Positions 1-7,473 of a stretch of 54,195 nucleotides of DNA are shown here, one piece after another. This DNA is from Clostridia bacterium. GTDB lineage: Bacteria > Bacillota > Clostridia > Oscillospirales > CAG-272. The number at the start of each line of letters is the position of its first letter. The first letter of the stretch is position 1. The position numbers were made by a program, and so were the translations under genes. The notes below the pieces were generated by a model. It was not told the origin of the DNA, searched no databases, and saw only the letters and a program-made list of their open reading frames with translations. Where the stretch lies: contig JAFVTV010000002.1 of NCBI GenBank assembly GCA_017502975.1, forward strand, positions 1 to 54,195, written 5' to 3'.

Positions 1-80
1 AATTTTAGTGTTTTCGAGCTTGAGGACGAGGGTTCAGAAAGTTTCGTCAGACCGCGCAAAACCTCCACCAGGCTTCACAA

Positions 81-111
81 AGGCAACCAAAAAAATTTGG
101 TTGCCTTTTTT
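81..111 (+). terminator. Rho-independent terminator
   Basis: A perfect stem (AGGCAACCAAA / TTTGGTTGCCT) is followed by a run of T. It would end a + strand transcript arriving from left of the window. No gene is supported between 1 and 247; the 115-225 part is GC-rich and non-coding in appearance, with short inverted stretches (GAAGCC...GGC). Confidence 0.7.
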
Positions 112-247
112 ACGCCCGGGCAAGCCATTGGCGCAGACCGGAGTGGAAATTGGCGATAGCCAAAGTGAAGCCTGCCACGGCGTAGTGGTGCAAAGCACCC
201 CGAAGCCGGGCTGACTGGCAAGTTACCTCTAATGGAGAATATTCTGC

Positions 248-496
248 ATGACAAAATTCTATTATGTTTACTTATTGATCGATGTTGCAACGGAAACTCA
301 TCGTTATACCGGAGTTACAGAAGATTTGCAAACCCGCCTTGCCAAACACAATGCAGGTGAAGTTCCTCACACCTCAAAATTCAGGCCGTGGAAAATTGAA
401 ACAGCCATTGCTTTTTCATCAAAGGAAAAAGCCTATGCGTTTGAAGCATATCTTAAAACACACAGCGGCAGATCATTCGCCAACAGACACTTTTGA
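248..496 (+). CDS. Small GIY-YIG nuclease domain protein
   Basis: An 82-residue stand-alone GIY-YIG domain of the UPF0213/YhbQ kind. The first beta strand carries YVYLL and is followed by YTGVT, which stand for the GIY and YIG elements; LQTRLAKHNAGE supplies the conserved Arg and the helix, and FEAYLKTHSGR the C-terminal part. GIY-YIG proteins cut or bind DNA with one metal ion; solo members of this size have no settled role. It is convergent with the N-acetyltransferase, the two stop codons being one base apart. A non-coding leader with hairpins precedes it, as for many solo nucleases of this type in gut bacteria, so it may be a selfish or repair-related gene. Family call is firm, function is not. 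Confidence 0.8.
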   Translation: MTKFYYVYLLIDVATETHRYTGVTEDLQTRLAKHNAGEVPHTSKFRPWKIETAIAFSSKEKAYAFEAYLKTHSGRSFANRHF

Positions 497-497
497 T

Positions 498-1352
498 TTA
501 TGCCCAAAAACGTTTTCCGCAGTTGCAAACATCTGTAAGAGATGGGTCATCCATGAGGCAGACGATGCCGAAATTTTCCGCCAGGATCTTCTGTAAAGCA
601 GTCTGATCGGGAATCGGGGTCAGTTCACAGGTATTGTCGCAACTCTTCCGGACGCAGTAAGTACGATGGGTTTCCGGAGGAACGGGCGCTTCGATACTGT
701 ACTGAAACTCATCTGTCAGACGGTGCATCATGAGTTTGGACCGGAACGGGGAGGATGGCTCCCGGCTGCAATAGTAGTTCACATAGTTGAAGTCCTGCGG
801 GAAATGGGGGTCTTCCGTGAAGGAGAAGTAGTTGACAAATCCTTCCGCTGTCTCCGTCTGGACAACGATCCCCAGTTGAGCGTCCCGGATCAACCGGTAG
901 CGCCGGACATTCCGCTGCTGGGGCGTATTGAACACAAACTCCAGGGGCGTTGTGGGGCAGAGACACCCCACGCCCGCATCGACAACAAACACGCCATCCG
1001 GAGAGGTCACTTTCAGCACCCGGTGGCGGCGCATGGGAACGGGATCGCTCTCCCCGTAGTGCCAGCGGGCGAAGTATTCCGCGACACCGTAACCGAGACT
1101 GCGCAGCAGTTCCGCGAACAACCCGTTCAGTTCAAAGCAGTAACCACCCATCCGTTTCAGCACGATCTTTTCAAAGAGCGCGTCCGTGCAAAGCGAGGGC
1201 TCCTGCTTTGACTGATAGATCGTCAGGTTGGTATAGGGAATGGAGGCAAGATGTCCCCTTTGCAGACGGAAAAGATTTTCTTTGGAGACGGCGCGGGCAC
1301 CGGTGCAGCCGATCCGTTCCAGGTACGTAGTGATCTGATCTTCTTTCAGCAT
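498..1352 (-). CDS. Arylamine N-acetyltransferase family protein
   Basis: Cytosolic enzyme moving an acetyl group from acetyl-CoA to an arylamine or hydrazine through a Cys-His-Asp triad. About 284 residues, normal for the family. The Cys sits in the GGYCFELN motif (family RGGxCxEx), the His in RRHRVLKV and the Asp in VVDAGVG, so the triad is complete. I chose ATG 1352 because AGGAG lies 7 bp upstream; the longer open frame to 1382 has no ribosome site. Natural substrates in gut bacteria are uncertain; aromatic amines such as 5-aminosalicylate are known substrates of the family. It is monocistronic and convergent with the GIY-YIG gene. Confidence 0.85.
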   Translation of the reverse strand: MLKEDQITTYLERIGCTGARAVSKENLFRLQRGHLASIPYTNLTIYQSKQEPSLCTDALFEKIVLKRMGGYCFELNGLFAELLRSLGYGVAEYFARWHYGESDPVPMRRHRVLKVTSPDGVFVVDAGVGCLCPTTPLEFVFNTPQQRNVRRYRLIRDAQLGIVVQTETAEGFVNYFSFTEDPHFPQDFNYVNYYCSREPSSPFRSKLMMHRLTDEFQYSIEAPVPPETHRTYCVRKSCDNTCELTPIPDQTALQKILAENFGIVCLMDDPSLTDVCNCGKRFWA

Positions 1353-1435
1353 AGTTTTCTCCTGTTTCGTGTAACAAATCATGCTGATAATATATCCGTG
1401 GAGAATGAGAAATCAAGAAACATAGGATTTTTTGC

Positions 1436-1476
1436 ACAAAAAAACCGGAGACCTGCGGCTTGCAGGGACTCCGGTC
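1436..1476 (-). terminator. Terminator of the 1496-1918 gene
   Basis: Read on the minus strand, ACCGGAG and CTCCGGT pair, with an inner CCTGC/GCAGG stem, then a T run. It lies 20 bp past the stop codon of the small membrane protein gene. Confidence 0.8.
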
Positions 1477-1495
1477 CAACTTATTTTTACCGTTT

Positions 1496-1918
1496 TTACT
1501 TTGCCGGGATTGCAATGACCTTCGATTTGCCATCGTTGCGGATCACAATGATGGTGTATTTGACTTTTTTGTCTTTCTTTGTAACAACATCCCCTTCAAA
1601 CTTGAAGGCTTCGCCTTTCATGCCATTCATTTCCTTTTCATCGGCTTCCTTCAGGAAAACGACATTTTCAATGGCTTTTGCGTTTGCCATTTTCATTGCC
1701 TGATCCATTTCATCCTGCGTCATGGTGGGAGTTCCACCGCAGCAGAGAACCAGCACAAGAATGACCGCCACGATCGCTGCCAGAATTCCAGCAGCGATCA
1801 TTTTGAATTTTTTACTTTTTACATCGACTTTCCCGCCGAGTTTTTCATTGATCTGATTCAGTGCCTGATCTTTGATTTCTGCGGCTTTTTTCGTTGCTTC
1901 GTTGACCTTTTCGTTCAT
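1496..1918 (-). CDS. Hypothetical protein with one membrane helix
   Basis: About 140 residues. The N-terminal 40 residues are rich in Lys/Glu/Ala (coiled-coil-like), then one hydrophobic segment (MIAAGILAAIVAVILVLVL) ending in CCGG, then a polar 85-residue domain ending in a short basic beta segment. The arrangement suggests an N-in membrane anchor with an outside domain. ATG 1918 is preferred over the longer frame because AAGGA lies just upstream and the extra N-terminus looks like untranslated leader. I do not recognise a family. It has its own terminator. Confidence 0.65.
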   Translation of the reverse strand: MNEKVNEATKKAAEIKDQALNQINEKLGGKVDVKSKKFKMIAAGILAAIVAVILVLVLCCGGTPTMTQDEMDQAMKMANAKAIENVVFLKEADEKEMNGMKGEAFKFEGDVVTKKDKKVKYTIIVIRNDGKSKVIAIPAK

Positions 1919-2367
1919 GATTTTTCCTTTCTGTGTGGGTTTATTAAATGAATTAAAAAGGGGGTGTTCGGGGAATAAAAAAAGACGTACTCCGCTGCAT
2001 GCTCCGGAGGTACGCCAATACCCGCAAAAACCATGCAAGCAGAATACGCCTGAATACACAGACGCACCCTTCACGCAACTGGTTTCTGCTCTTTGATTTT
2101 GGCGTTTTCCGGAGCTAACCTGCTGAAAAGACTGCAATTTTTAACTTTTTATCCGACTGCTGTTAACTGTTTCCTGTTCAAAAATCTCCTTCATGTAAGT
2201 GAACGGGAAAATATATCACAGGAACGCGAAAAAGTCAAGTTGCAGATCTGCCTGCATGGCAAAAAAAACAATTGTGAGAAACAGCAGAACGGCAAAATTT
2301 TGCGTCTGTATATTATTCGCAGTGTAAAGCTGTTTTTTGTCGCGGTTTTTCAAAAAAAATGAAAGAA
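1919..2367. other. Gene-free stretch
   Basis: No convincing frame in either direction. It should hold the promoter of the 1496-1918 gene. A short palindrome (TCCGCTGCATGCTCCGGA, about 1991) and A/T-rich runs near 2340 are the only structure seen. Confidence 0.4.
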
Positions 2368-2612
2368 TTATGGAATCAGCGAACGTTGTGTATTGATCAG
2401 GCGCTTCAGTTCATCTGTCTGAAAGTCTGCAGCCGAAAGCTGTTTTCCGGTAAAAATATTCTGCAGTCTGTCCCGGATGAGCAGCTCAAAAGCGGCGTAC
2501 TGCATTACCGGATCTGTCGCCAGCATTTCCCGGTATATTTTCTGCGGATCGCCCGTTTGTTTCCGCCAGTACTCCTGACGCTCTGCCAGTTTTTCCGGCT
2601 GGATCTCCCGGT
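2368..2612 (-). pseudogene. 3' fragment of an unknown gene, cut at about 2610
   Basis: The minus-strand frame ending at the TAA at 2368-2370 reads as real protein ([15 protein letters not shown]...DELKRLINTQRSLIP), with the amphipathic, Glu/Lys/Leu-rich composition of a helical C-terminal tail. It has no start: the frame runs into the ribosomal protein L1 fragment at about 2610, where the DNA changes identity. So about 80 residues of an unrecognised protein survive. Either a genomic rearrangement or a mis-join in assembly removed the rest. Confidence 0.5.
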
Positions 2613-3029
2613 GACGTTGGCGATATGGAATACGTTGACAAGATCATGAAAGAGAACTGGTTCGAGTTCGACGTTGTGATCGCATCCCCCGATATGATGG
2701 GCCTTGTTGGCCGTATGGGTAAGGTGCTTGGTCCTAAGGGCCTTATGCCTTCTCCCAAGGCCGGTACCGTTACCCCCGACGTTGCACGCGCTGTAACCGA
2801 GGCTAAGGCAGGTAAGATCGAGTACCGTCTTGACAAGACTAACATCATTCACTGCCCCATTGGCAAGGCATCGTTTGGCACTGATAAGCTCGCTGAGAAC
2901 TTCACCACCCTGATGAACGCTATCATCAAGGCTAAGCCCGCTGCTGCAAAGGGTCAGTATATCAAGTCCTGCGTGCTCGCATCTACGATGGGCCCTGGCA
3001 TTAAGATCAACGGCGCAAAACTTGGTTGA
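2613..3029 (+). pseudogene. rplA: Ribosomal protein L1, C-terminal 60 percent only
   Basis: L1 binds 23S rRNA at the exit-site stalk and is normally about 230 residues; only about 138 are here. The match is clear: [36 protein letters not shown] (the L1 signature) and the C-terminal strand ending [10 protein letters not shown]. The N-terminal RNA-binding half is absent: upstream of 2613 the sequence belongs to a different, opposite-strand gene. In Clostridia rplA is followed by rplJ-rplL; here it is followed by a hairpin, repeats and a peptidase gene. It is therefore a displaced fragment or an assembly join, and a full copy should exist elsewhere. ATG 2625 gives an open frame but no ribosome site. 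Confidence 0.85.
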
Positions 3030-3158
3030 TCCAAATTTGGCGCAGAACAAAATGGACACGCTACGGCGTGTCCTTTTTTAGCGTCGCTCCCTCGCTTGAC
3101 GTAGGTCACTACGCCTTCGCTCGCGATCGGCGCTTCTGCATCCAAATTTGGATCAACC
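3024..3158. repeat. 17-bp inverted repeat around the L1 stop and terminator
   Basis: GGTTGATCCAAATTTGG (3024-3040, covering the rplA stop) is matched exactly in reverse at 3142-3158. Between them lie a GGACACGC/GCGTGTCC hairpin with T run (3051-3079, a likely terminator) and a GC-rich palindromic spacer. The block could fold as one large hairpin. Confidence 0.7.
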
Positions 3159-3189
3159 GTGCGTAGCCGCGCGGATAAAGGCGCAGAAC

Positions 3190-3231
3190 AAAAAGGACAC
3201 GCTATAGCGCTTTACTCTAAAGGACAGTTTT
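3190..3231 (+). repeat. REP-like repeat, left copy
   Basis: A 42-bp block (starts AAAAAGGACACGCTATAGCG, ends AAAGGACAGTTTT). Its reverse complement recurs at 4676-4717 with 38 of 42 positions identical by eye, directly after the stop of the REP-associated transposase. A related shorter copy sits at 3043-3065. Confidence 0.7.
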
Positions 3232-3431
3232 ACCTACTGGCAGAAAAATGATCAGATCTGTAGCGGTAGATATGTAAAGTTTACTAACAAAATAGGACGA
3301 TTTGAGTAGAATCCAAGCCGTCCTATTTACTTTTTGGGGATTTTATGTTATAATGTAAGTGTTAGATAATCTTGAATTGACATAGAGATGCAACTGTATG
3401 GCTTTGATAAAGGAGAAGTTGGTTAGATACG
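3232..3431 (+). promoter_or_regulatory. Leader region of the S51 peptidase gene
   Basis: With the repeats before it, 3030-3431 has no gene. It contains a hairpin (AATAGGACG / CGTCCTATT, about 3289-3326) and a -10-like TATAAT at about 3350. AAGGAGAAG at 3411-3419 lies rather far (about 12 bp) from the ATG at 3432. Confidence 0.4.
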
Positions 3432-4097
3432 ATGATTAACATATTACTTGAAGGATACAACATTGATGCCCCATGGCTTTATAATGAATTAAAGAAATAT
3501 ATACAGCCTAATCATTCTGTTGCCGTTGTGGCATTTTCATTTAGAGATAATCGAGTAAAGTCCTTATCGGATTGGAATGCATTGTATGATAAAAAAATTG
3601 GCAAGTTTTATAACGGAATTGTTGGTGGATTTGCTGCCTATGGTATCCTCGAAGAAAACATTGTTTTTATTAATTATTTTACGGATACTAAGGAAACCGC
3701 CGCACAGAAGATTAAAAATGCCGATGTCGTTTATTTCCTTGGTGGCTTGCCTGACAAAATGATGGATAGAATTAAGGAATTTGATTTGTATGATACTTTG
3801 ATGCAACACAAAGGGATAGTCATGGGCTATAGTGCTGGTGCAGTTATTCAGTTAGCTGAATATCATTTGTCTCCAGACAATGATTACCCTGAATTTAATT
3901 ATTATGAGGGGATTCCTTATTTACGGGACTTTTATATGGAAGTTCATTATGAGGGGACCTCCACACAAAATGAAGCAATACAACGTGTTCTTTCAGAGCG
4001 TGGTAAAACTGTATATGCAACTGTTGCTCAAACAGGTGCAATTCTTGTAGATAATGGGAACATTAAACTGCTCGGTGATGTTAAAATGTTTATGTGA
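3432..4097 (+). CDS. Peptidase S51-like (type 1 glutamine amidotransferase fold)
   Basis: A 221-residue cytosolic protein. ADVVYFLGGLPDKM and IVMGYSAGAVIQL are the two landmarks of family S51 (PepE dipeptidase, cyanophycinase): the Ser of GYSAGA is the nucleophile on the tight turn, and the His of MEVHYEG is a fair partner. S51 enzymes cut short Asp-containing or beta-aspartyl peptides; which substrate this one uses cannot be told. It is more AT-rich than its surroundings and lies between REP-like repeats at 3190 and 4676, so it may have come in with that block. The ribosome site is weak or distant. Confidence 0.75.
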   Translation: MINILLEGYNIDAPWLYNELKKYIQPNHSVAVVAFSFRDNRVKSLSDWNALYDKKIGKFYNGIVGGFAAYGILEENIVFINYFTDTKETAAQKIKNADVVYFLGGLPDKMMDRIKEFDLYDTLMQHKGIVMGYSAGAVIQLAEYHLSPDNDYPEFNYYEGIPYLRDFYMEVHYEGTSTQNEAIQRVLSERGKTVYATVAQTGAILVDNGNIKLLGDVKMFM

Positions 4098-4125
4098 ATT
4101 TGAATATTGGATGCTGATTGCTAAA

Positions 4126-4176
4126 GCCTCCCTTGTGTAAAGGGAGGTGGCACGCGTCAGCGTGACAGAGGGATTG
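4126..4176 (+). repeat. Left terminal inverted repeat of DUF559 element
   Basis: CCTCCCTTGTGTAAAGGGAG hairpin, a TCAGCGTGACAGAGGGATTG part, then the DUF559 start two bases later. The reverse complement recurs at 4524-4571 with the same order (GAGGGATTG, GTCAGCGAAGCTGAC, TTGTGTAAAGGGAG). Confidence 0.85.
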
Positions 4177-4178
4177 TA

Positions 4179-4547
4179 ATGCAGAGAAAACACAATAAAG
4201 ATATTGTGCCAACCGCAAAAATGTTGCGAAAGAATATGACCAAAGAAGAAAAACACCTTTGGTATGATTTTCTACGTACCTATCCCGTTCGATTTTTACG
4301 TCAAAAGGTTCTTGGAAAGTATATTGCAGATTTTTACTGTGCAGAGGCAAAACTCGTCATAGAACTTGACGGCTCGGGACATTATACCGAAGAAGGGAAA
4401 CAACACGATGAAGAAAGAACCGCTTTCCTTGCAGAATACGGTTTGACAGTTATCAGAATACCGAATACGGAAATACATAAAAACTTTCGGGGTGTTTGCG
4501 AGTATATTGATTATCTCGTAGAACAATCCCTCAGTCAGCTTCGCTGA
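4179..4547 (+). CDS. DUF559 (Vsr-like) endonuclease, mobile-element type
   Basis: A 122-residue PD-(D/E)xK nuclease-fold protein. MLRKNMTKEEKHLWYDFLR is the typical N-terminus of DUF559; VRFLRQKVLGKYIADFYC and KLVIELDGSGHY give the D...ExD catalytic pattern (Asp of IADFYC, Glu and Asp of IELDG). It relates to the very-short-patch repair nuclease Vsr. What is striking is the packaging: long inverted repeats begin two bases before the ATG and include the stop codon, so the unit 4126-4571 is just one gene plus its ends. Very similar nuclease-plus-repeat units are scattered in gut Clostridia, so I infer a selfish or domesticated mobile unit. Confidence 0.85.
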   Translation: MQRKHNKDIVPTAKMLRKNMTKEEKHLWYDFLRTYPVRFLRQKVLGKYIADFYCAEAKLVIELDGSGHYTEEGKQHDEERTAFLAEYGLTVIRIPNTEIHKNFRGVCEYIDYLVEQSLSQLR

Positions 4548-4571
4548 CAGCTCCCTTTACACAAGGGAGCC
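4524..4571 (-). repeat. Right terminal inverted repeat of DUF559 element
   Basis: Reverse-complement partner of 4126-4176. It covers the last eight codons of the nuclease gene, including TGA 4545-4547, so the coding tail is part of the repeat. Confidence 0.85.
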
Positions 4572-4632
4572 CTTTTTGTTCACCTATGACTTGTCAATTT
4601 TCCTGACAAGCACTGCATTTGTGGACACAAAT

Positions 4633-4674
4633 GCAAAATACGGCATATCTTGAAATAGATATGCCGTATTTTTG
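4633..4674. terminator. Bidirectional hairpin with A/T flanks
   Basis: AAATACGGCATATC and GATATGCCGTATTT pair with a short loop and T run. A second perfect palindrome, TGCATTTGTGGACACAAATGCA by position 4613-4635, sits just left. It can end transcription from the DUF559 side. Confidence 0.6.
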
Positions 4675-4675
4675 A

Positions 4676-4717
4676 AAACTGTCCTTTAGAATGAAGCCCT
4701 ATGGCGTGTCCTTTTTT
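4676..4717 (-). repeat. REP-like repeat, right copy, abutting transposase stop
   Basis: Inverted partner of 3190-3231 (38/42 identical). It overlaps the first base of the transposase stop codon, as expected of a sequence recognised by that transposase. Confidence 0.7.
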
Positions 4718-5051
4718 AATCGTTTTCATAAAGCTTGTCATACTGCCAACGCAGGGGATTTTCCTCGATGTATTTTGAAATCTCGATATAATCATGATCG
4801 TTTCGAACAATGTGGTCATAAGACCTTGATTGCCAAATGCTTTGCCCGATTTCTTTGTTGCAAAAACGTTTAAAGGTTGAAACAAAGCGCGAGAGCGTTG
4901 AATTTTGCGCTGTAGGGACGCCGGTCCCTACAATTTTAGAGAGAACGCATTGTCTGTTTTGCGTACAAATTGTTATAAAATAGACGCCGGGCTGGCTGTA
5001 ATTAAAATATTTTGCGCGCACCCTTTTTCTGTTTGGCAATTTTTCATTCAT
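4716..5051 (-). pseudogene. REP-associated tyrosine transposase, internally deleted
   Basis: 111 residues where about 170-180 are usual for Y1/TnpA-REP. The N-terminus (RVRAKYFNYSQPGVYFITICTQNR) and the C-terminus (STFKRFCNKEIGQSIWQSRSYDHIVRN...YIEENPLRW, with the catalytic Tyr region) are typical. The middle, which normally carries the HUH metal motif (HIHLL), is missing: KIVG runs straight into TGVPTAQNSTLSRF. The codons at this joint form a palindrome (TGTAGGGACCGGCGTCCCTACA, 22 bp at about 4909-4930), itself REP-like. The product is most likely inactive. A 42-bp repeat follows the stop. Confidence 0.75.
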
Positions 5052-5057
5052 CGTTTT

Positions 5058-5762
5058 TTAAACTCTGTTTAAAAACTCCTTGGTAATGGCAACAGAGGTT
5101 TTTGCGGCGAGGGTCACAAATTCCGAAAACTCCATGCCGTCGCCGCCGTCGGAAATGGCGCGGAGCACCGCAAAGGGAATTTGATTGACATAGGCAACAT
5201 GACCGATCGCCGCACCCTCCATTTCACAGGCAACGGCATCAAAGTCTGCTACCAGGCGCGCCTTGGTTTTCTCCTTTGCCACAAACAGGTCGCCCGAGGC
5301 AACGGTGCCAACAATGCCGTTGTAATCAAGCGCGGCGGTCGCCTCGCAAAGTGCTTTTAAAAGGTGCTCATCTGCTTTGATCTTTACAACGTTGATGCCC
5401 GAAAGCAGCCCTTGCGGGTCGCCAAGCGCGGTGGTATTCATGTCGTGCTGCACGACCTCATCGGCAACCACAACATCACCGACCTCAAGCATGGGAGAAA
5501 GCCCACCTGCAACACCCGTGTTAAGCAGGGCACTCACGCCAAACGAGAGGATCATCGCTTCGGCACAAATGGCGGCAAACACCTTGCCAACACCACAGGT
5601 GGCAACCACTACATCGCGCCCGCAAAGCTTGCCCTCGGTGTAAATTACCCCACTAACGGTGTGCGTTTTTTTGTCTGTCATTTCGGCAATCAGCCCCTCG
5701 GTTTCTACCGCCATAGCGCCGATAATGCCGATACGTGATGTGATTTTTGCATTATTTTGCAT
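5058..5762 (-). CDS. mtnN: MTA/SAH nucleosidase
   Basis: Cytosolic hydrolase splitting adenine from 5'-methylthioadenosine and S-adenosylhomocysteine, the step before LuxS in the activated methyl cycle. About 234 residues. GIIGAMAVETEG holds the conserved Glu, ALLNTGVAGGL the purine site, FDAVACEMEGAAIGH the ribose-binding Met-Glu, and RAISDGGD the catalytic Asp. ATG 5762 is preferred: AGGAGG is 8 bp upstream, while the TTG at 5768 would be 2 bp from it. The gene overlaps luxS by 11 bp, so the pair is translated together. Confidence 0.95.
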   Translation of the reverse strand: MQNNAKITSRIGIIGAMAVETEGLIAEMTDKKTHTVSGVIYTEGKLCGRDVVVATCGVGKVFAAICAEAMILSFGVSALLNTGVAGGLSPMLEVGDVVVADEVVQHDMNTTALGDPQGLLSGINVVKIKADEHLLKALCEATAALDYNGIVGTVASGDLFVAKEKTKARLVADFDAVACEMEGAAIGHVAYVNQIPFAVLRAISDGGDGMEFSEFVTLAAKTSVAITKEFLNRV

Positions 5763-6207
5763 ATTCAAAGCCTCCTGTTTGCCCCTCTAACGCGATGATA
5801 TAAGAGGCACATTCCTTTTTTGCATCGTCTATGCTGAGGTTTTCAAAGTTTCCGCATTCCTTACGCGTGTTTCCAAACATCGGGCCGCTGTGAGTGAGCG
5901 TTGCGCGCAGTGCCTGAAGCAGCGCCTTTTTCACCCGTTCGGGCGAGAGCCCGCGCGTGAGCAGATAAAAGCCCGTTTGACAGCCCATGGGGCCGAAATA
6001 AATTACGTTCTCGCCGATCTCGCCGTTTCTAAGATAAGTGGCAAGCATATGCTCCACGGAGTGCAGGGTACGCGTATCCATATAACTGCCCATGTTGGGG
6101 CGGCGCGTGCGCAGATCAAAGGTGATGATATCTCCGTCAATGCGCGAGATATACATGCCCGGCATGATCTTGTCGTGGTCGACGGTAAAGCTTGTAATTT
6201 TTTGCAT
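5752..6207 (-). CDS. luxS: S-ribosylhomocysteine lyase (AI-2 synthesis)
   Basis: Cleaves S-ribosylhomocysteine to homocysteine and DPD, the precursor of autoinducer-2. 151 residues, standard length. The metal-binding HSVEH is at about residue 52, the third ligand is the Cys in ECGNFENL and the catalytic Cys lies in FGPMGCQTGF. It is first in a luxS-mtnN pair and starts 16 bp after alr. The tight overlap with mtnN links production and use of ribosylhomocysteine and argues for methyl-cycle recycling at least as much as signalling. Confidence 0.96.
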   Translation of the reverse strand: MQKITSFTVDHDKIMPGMYISRIDGDIITFDLRTRRPNMGSYMDTRTLHSVEHMLATYLRNGEIGENVIYFGPMGCQTGFYLLTRGLSPERVKKALLQALRATLTHSGPMFGNTRKECGNFENLSIDDAKKECASYIIALEGQTGGFEYAK

Positions 6208-6222
6208 AGTGCTCCTCTTTTT

Positions 6223-7359
6223 TTACACTCCGTTATCGGGCGGAGTGCTTTTTATTTTTAAAACTCTTTCCTTGATCGAGGTAAGGATCTCGTAGGGAAT
6301 GGTGCCGAGCGCTGCTGCTGTGGCAGAGATATCACCAAGCAGGTCTACCTCATCGCCCACCTCGGCAGGGGTATCGGTAAGGTCAAGCATTAGTTGATCC
6401 ATGCAGATGTTGCCCGCAATGGGGGCAAAAAACACACCGCTTTTGCACAAAACACGCACCTGTCCCACCGTATCCTTAAAACGGCGCGGAATGCCATCAC
6501 CGTAGCCGATCGGCACGGTGCCGATCGTTGATTGGCGTGCGGTAACAAAAGTGCCGCCGTAGCCAACGGGCGTGCCGCTTGGCACGCGGTGGATCTGGAT
6601 GATGGGGGCTGTGAGCGTGAGCGCAGGCTTTAGGTCAAGTGCGCAAGGCACGGGGGCGATGCCATAGAGCGCAAGCCCCACGCGCGCACCGTCAAGCACT
6701 GCCTCGGGTAATTGTAAAAGTGCGGCAGAGGCGGCGGCGTGGGTGAAAAATGAAAATCCGCGTGCCGCTAGTTCTTGTCGGCAGCACAAAAACCGCGAAA
6801 GGGCGGCACGTGTGGCGGGTAAATCGGTATCGGCAGAGGGGAAATGTGTATAGATGCCAAGGGGGATGAGATTTTTCTCTGTTGCGGCACGGACGATCTC
6901 CTGTGTGCACTGTGGGGAGAACCCAAGGCGGCACATACCGCCGTCGATTTTGAGATGTATTTTTACAAAAACCCCCATAACGGTGGCGGCTTTTGAAAGC
7001 GCCTGCGCGTATTCCGGCGAAAAAACCGTTTGTGTGAGGTTGTAGCGCGCGAGATCCGCGGCGCGGGCGGGCGGCGTGTAGCCAAGGATCAGGATGTCGG
7101 CTGGGGGGCAGAGGCTACGCACCTCAATGGCTTCTTCTACGGTGGCAACGGCAAAAAAATCACAGCCCGCACGAGAAAAAGCGGGAACCGCCAGCGCGGC
7201 GCCATGCCCGTATGCGTTTGCCTTAACGACCGCGATCGTGCGCGGTGGGCGCGTGCCCTTGGTATGCTGTGTGGCGTAGTTATGTAACGAAATAAAGTTT
7301 GCCGATAGCGCTGCGGTGTCGATGTGCGCGATTGCGCGTGGGTCTTGAAAGTAAGACAT
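6223..7359 (-). CDS. alr: Alanine racemase
   Basis: PLP enzyme making D-alanine for peptidoglycan. 378 residues. AVVKANAYGHG carries the PLP lysine near residue 46; KIDGGMCRLGF and the GYGDGIPRR segment are family landmarks; the catalytic Tyr is in PVGYGGTF, as is usual for the second active-site residue, and GNICMDQLMLDLT is the conserved C-terminal strand. It is upstream of luxS-mtnN on the same strand with a 15-bp gap, so likely one transcript. Ribosome site AGGAGG precedes ATG 7359. Confidence 0.95.
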   Translation of the reverse strand: MSYFQDPRAIAHIDTAALSANFISLHNYATQHTKGTRPPRTIAVVKANAYGHGAALAVPAFSRAGCDFFAVATVEEAIEVRSLCPPADILILGYTPPARAADLARYNLTQTVFSPEYAQALSKAATVMGVFVKIHLKIDGGMCRLGFSPQCTQEIVRAATEKNLIPLGIYTHFPSADTDLPATRAALSRFLCCRQELAARGFSFFTHAAASAALLQLPEAVLDGARVGLALYGIAPVPCALDLKPALTLTAPIIQIHRVPSGTPVGYGGTFVTARQSTIGTVPIGYGDGIPRRFKDTVGQVRVLCKSGVFFAPIAGNICMDQLMLDLTDTPAEVGDEVDLLGDISATAAALGTIPYEILTSIKERVLKIKSTPPDNGV

Positions 7360-7473
7360 ATTGTCTGCCTCCTTTATGATAGCACAATTTTAGACCCATG
7401 ACAAGGTATTGGTCGCATTTTTCCGCAATTTTACACATAGATATAAAAAGAATAAAAAAAGAGGGTGGTTGTG

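Noticed and set aside
8-214. 68-codon frame at the left end
   Set aside because: It runs through a terminator hairpin and has no family features.
3030-3160. L10 leader following rplA
   Set aside because: The hairpins do not precede rplJ; the next gene is a peptidase, so an L10 autoregulatory leader is not supported.
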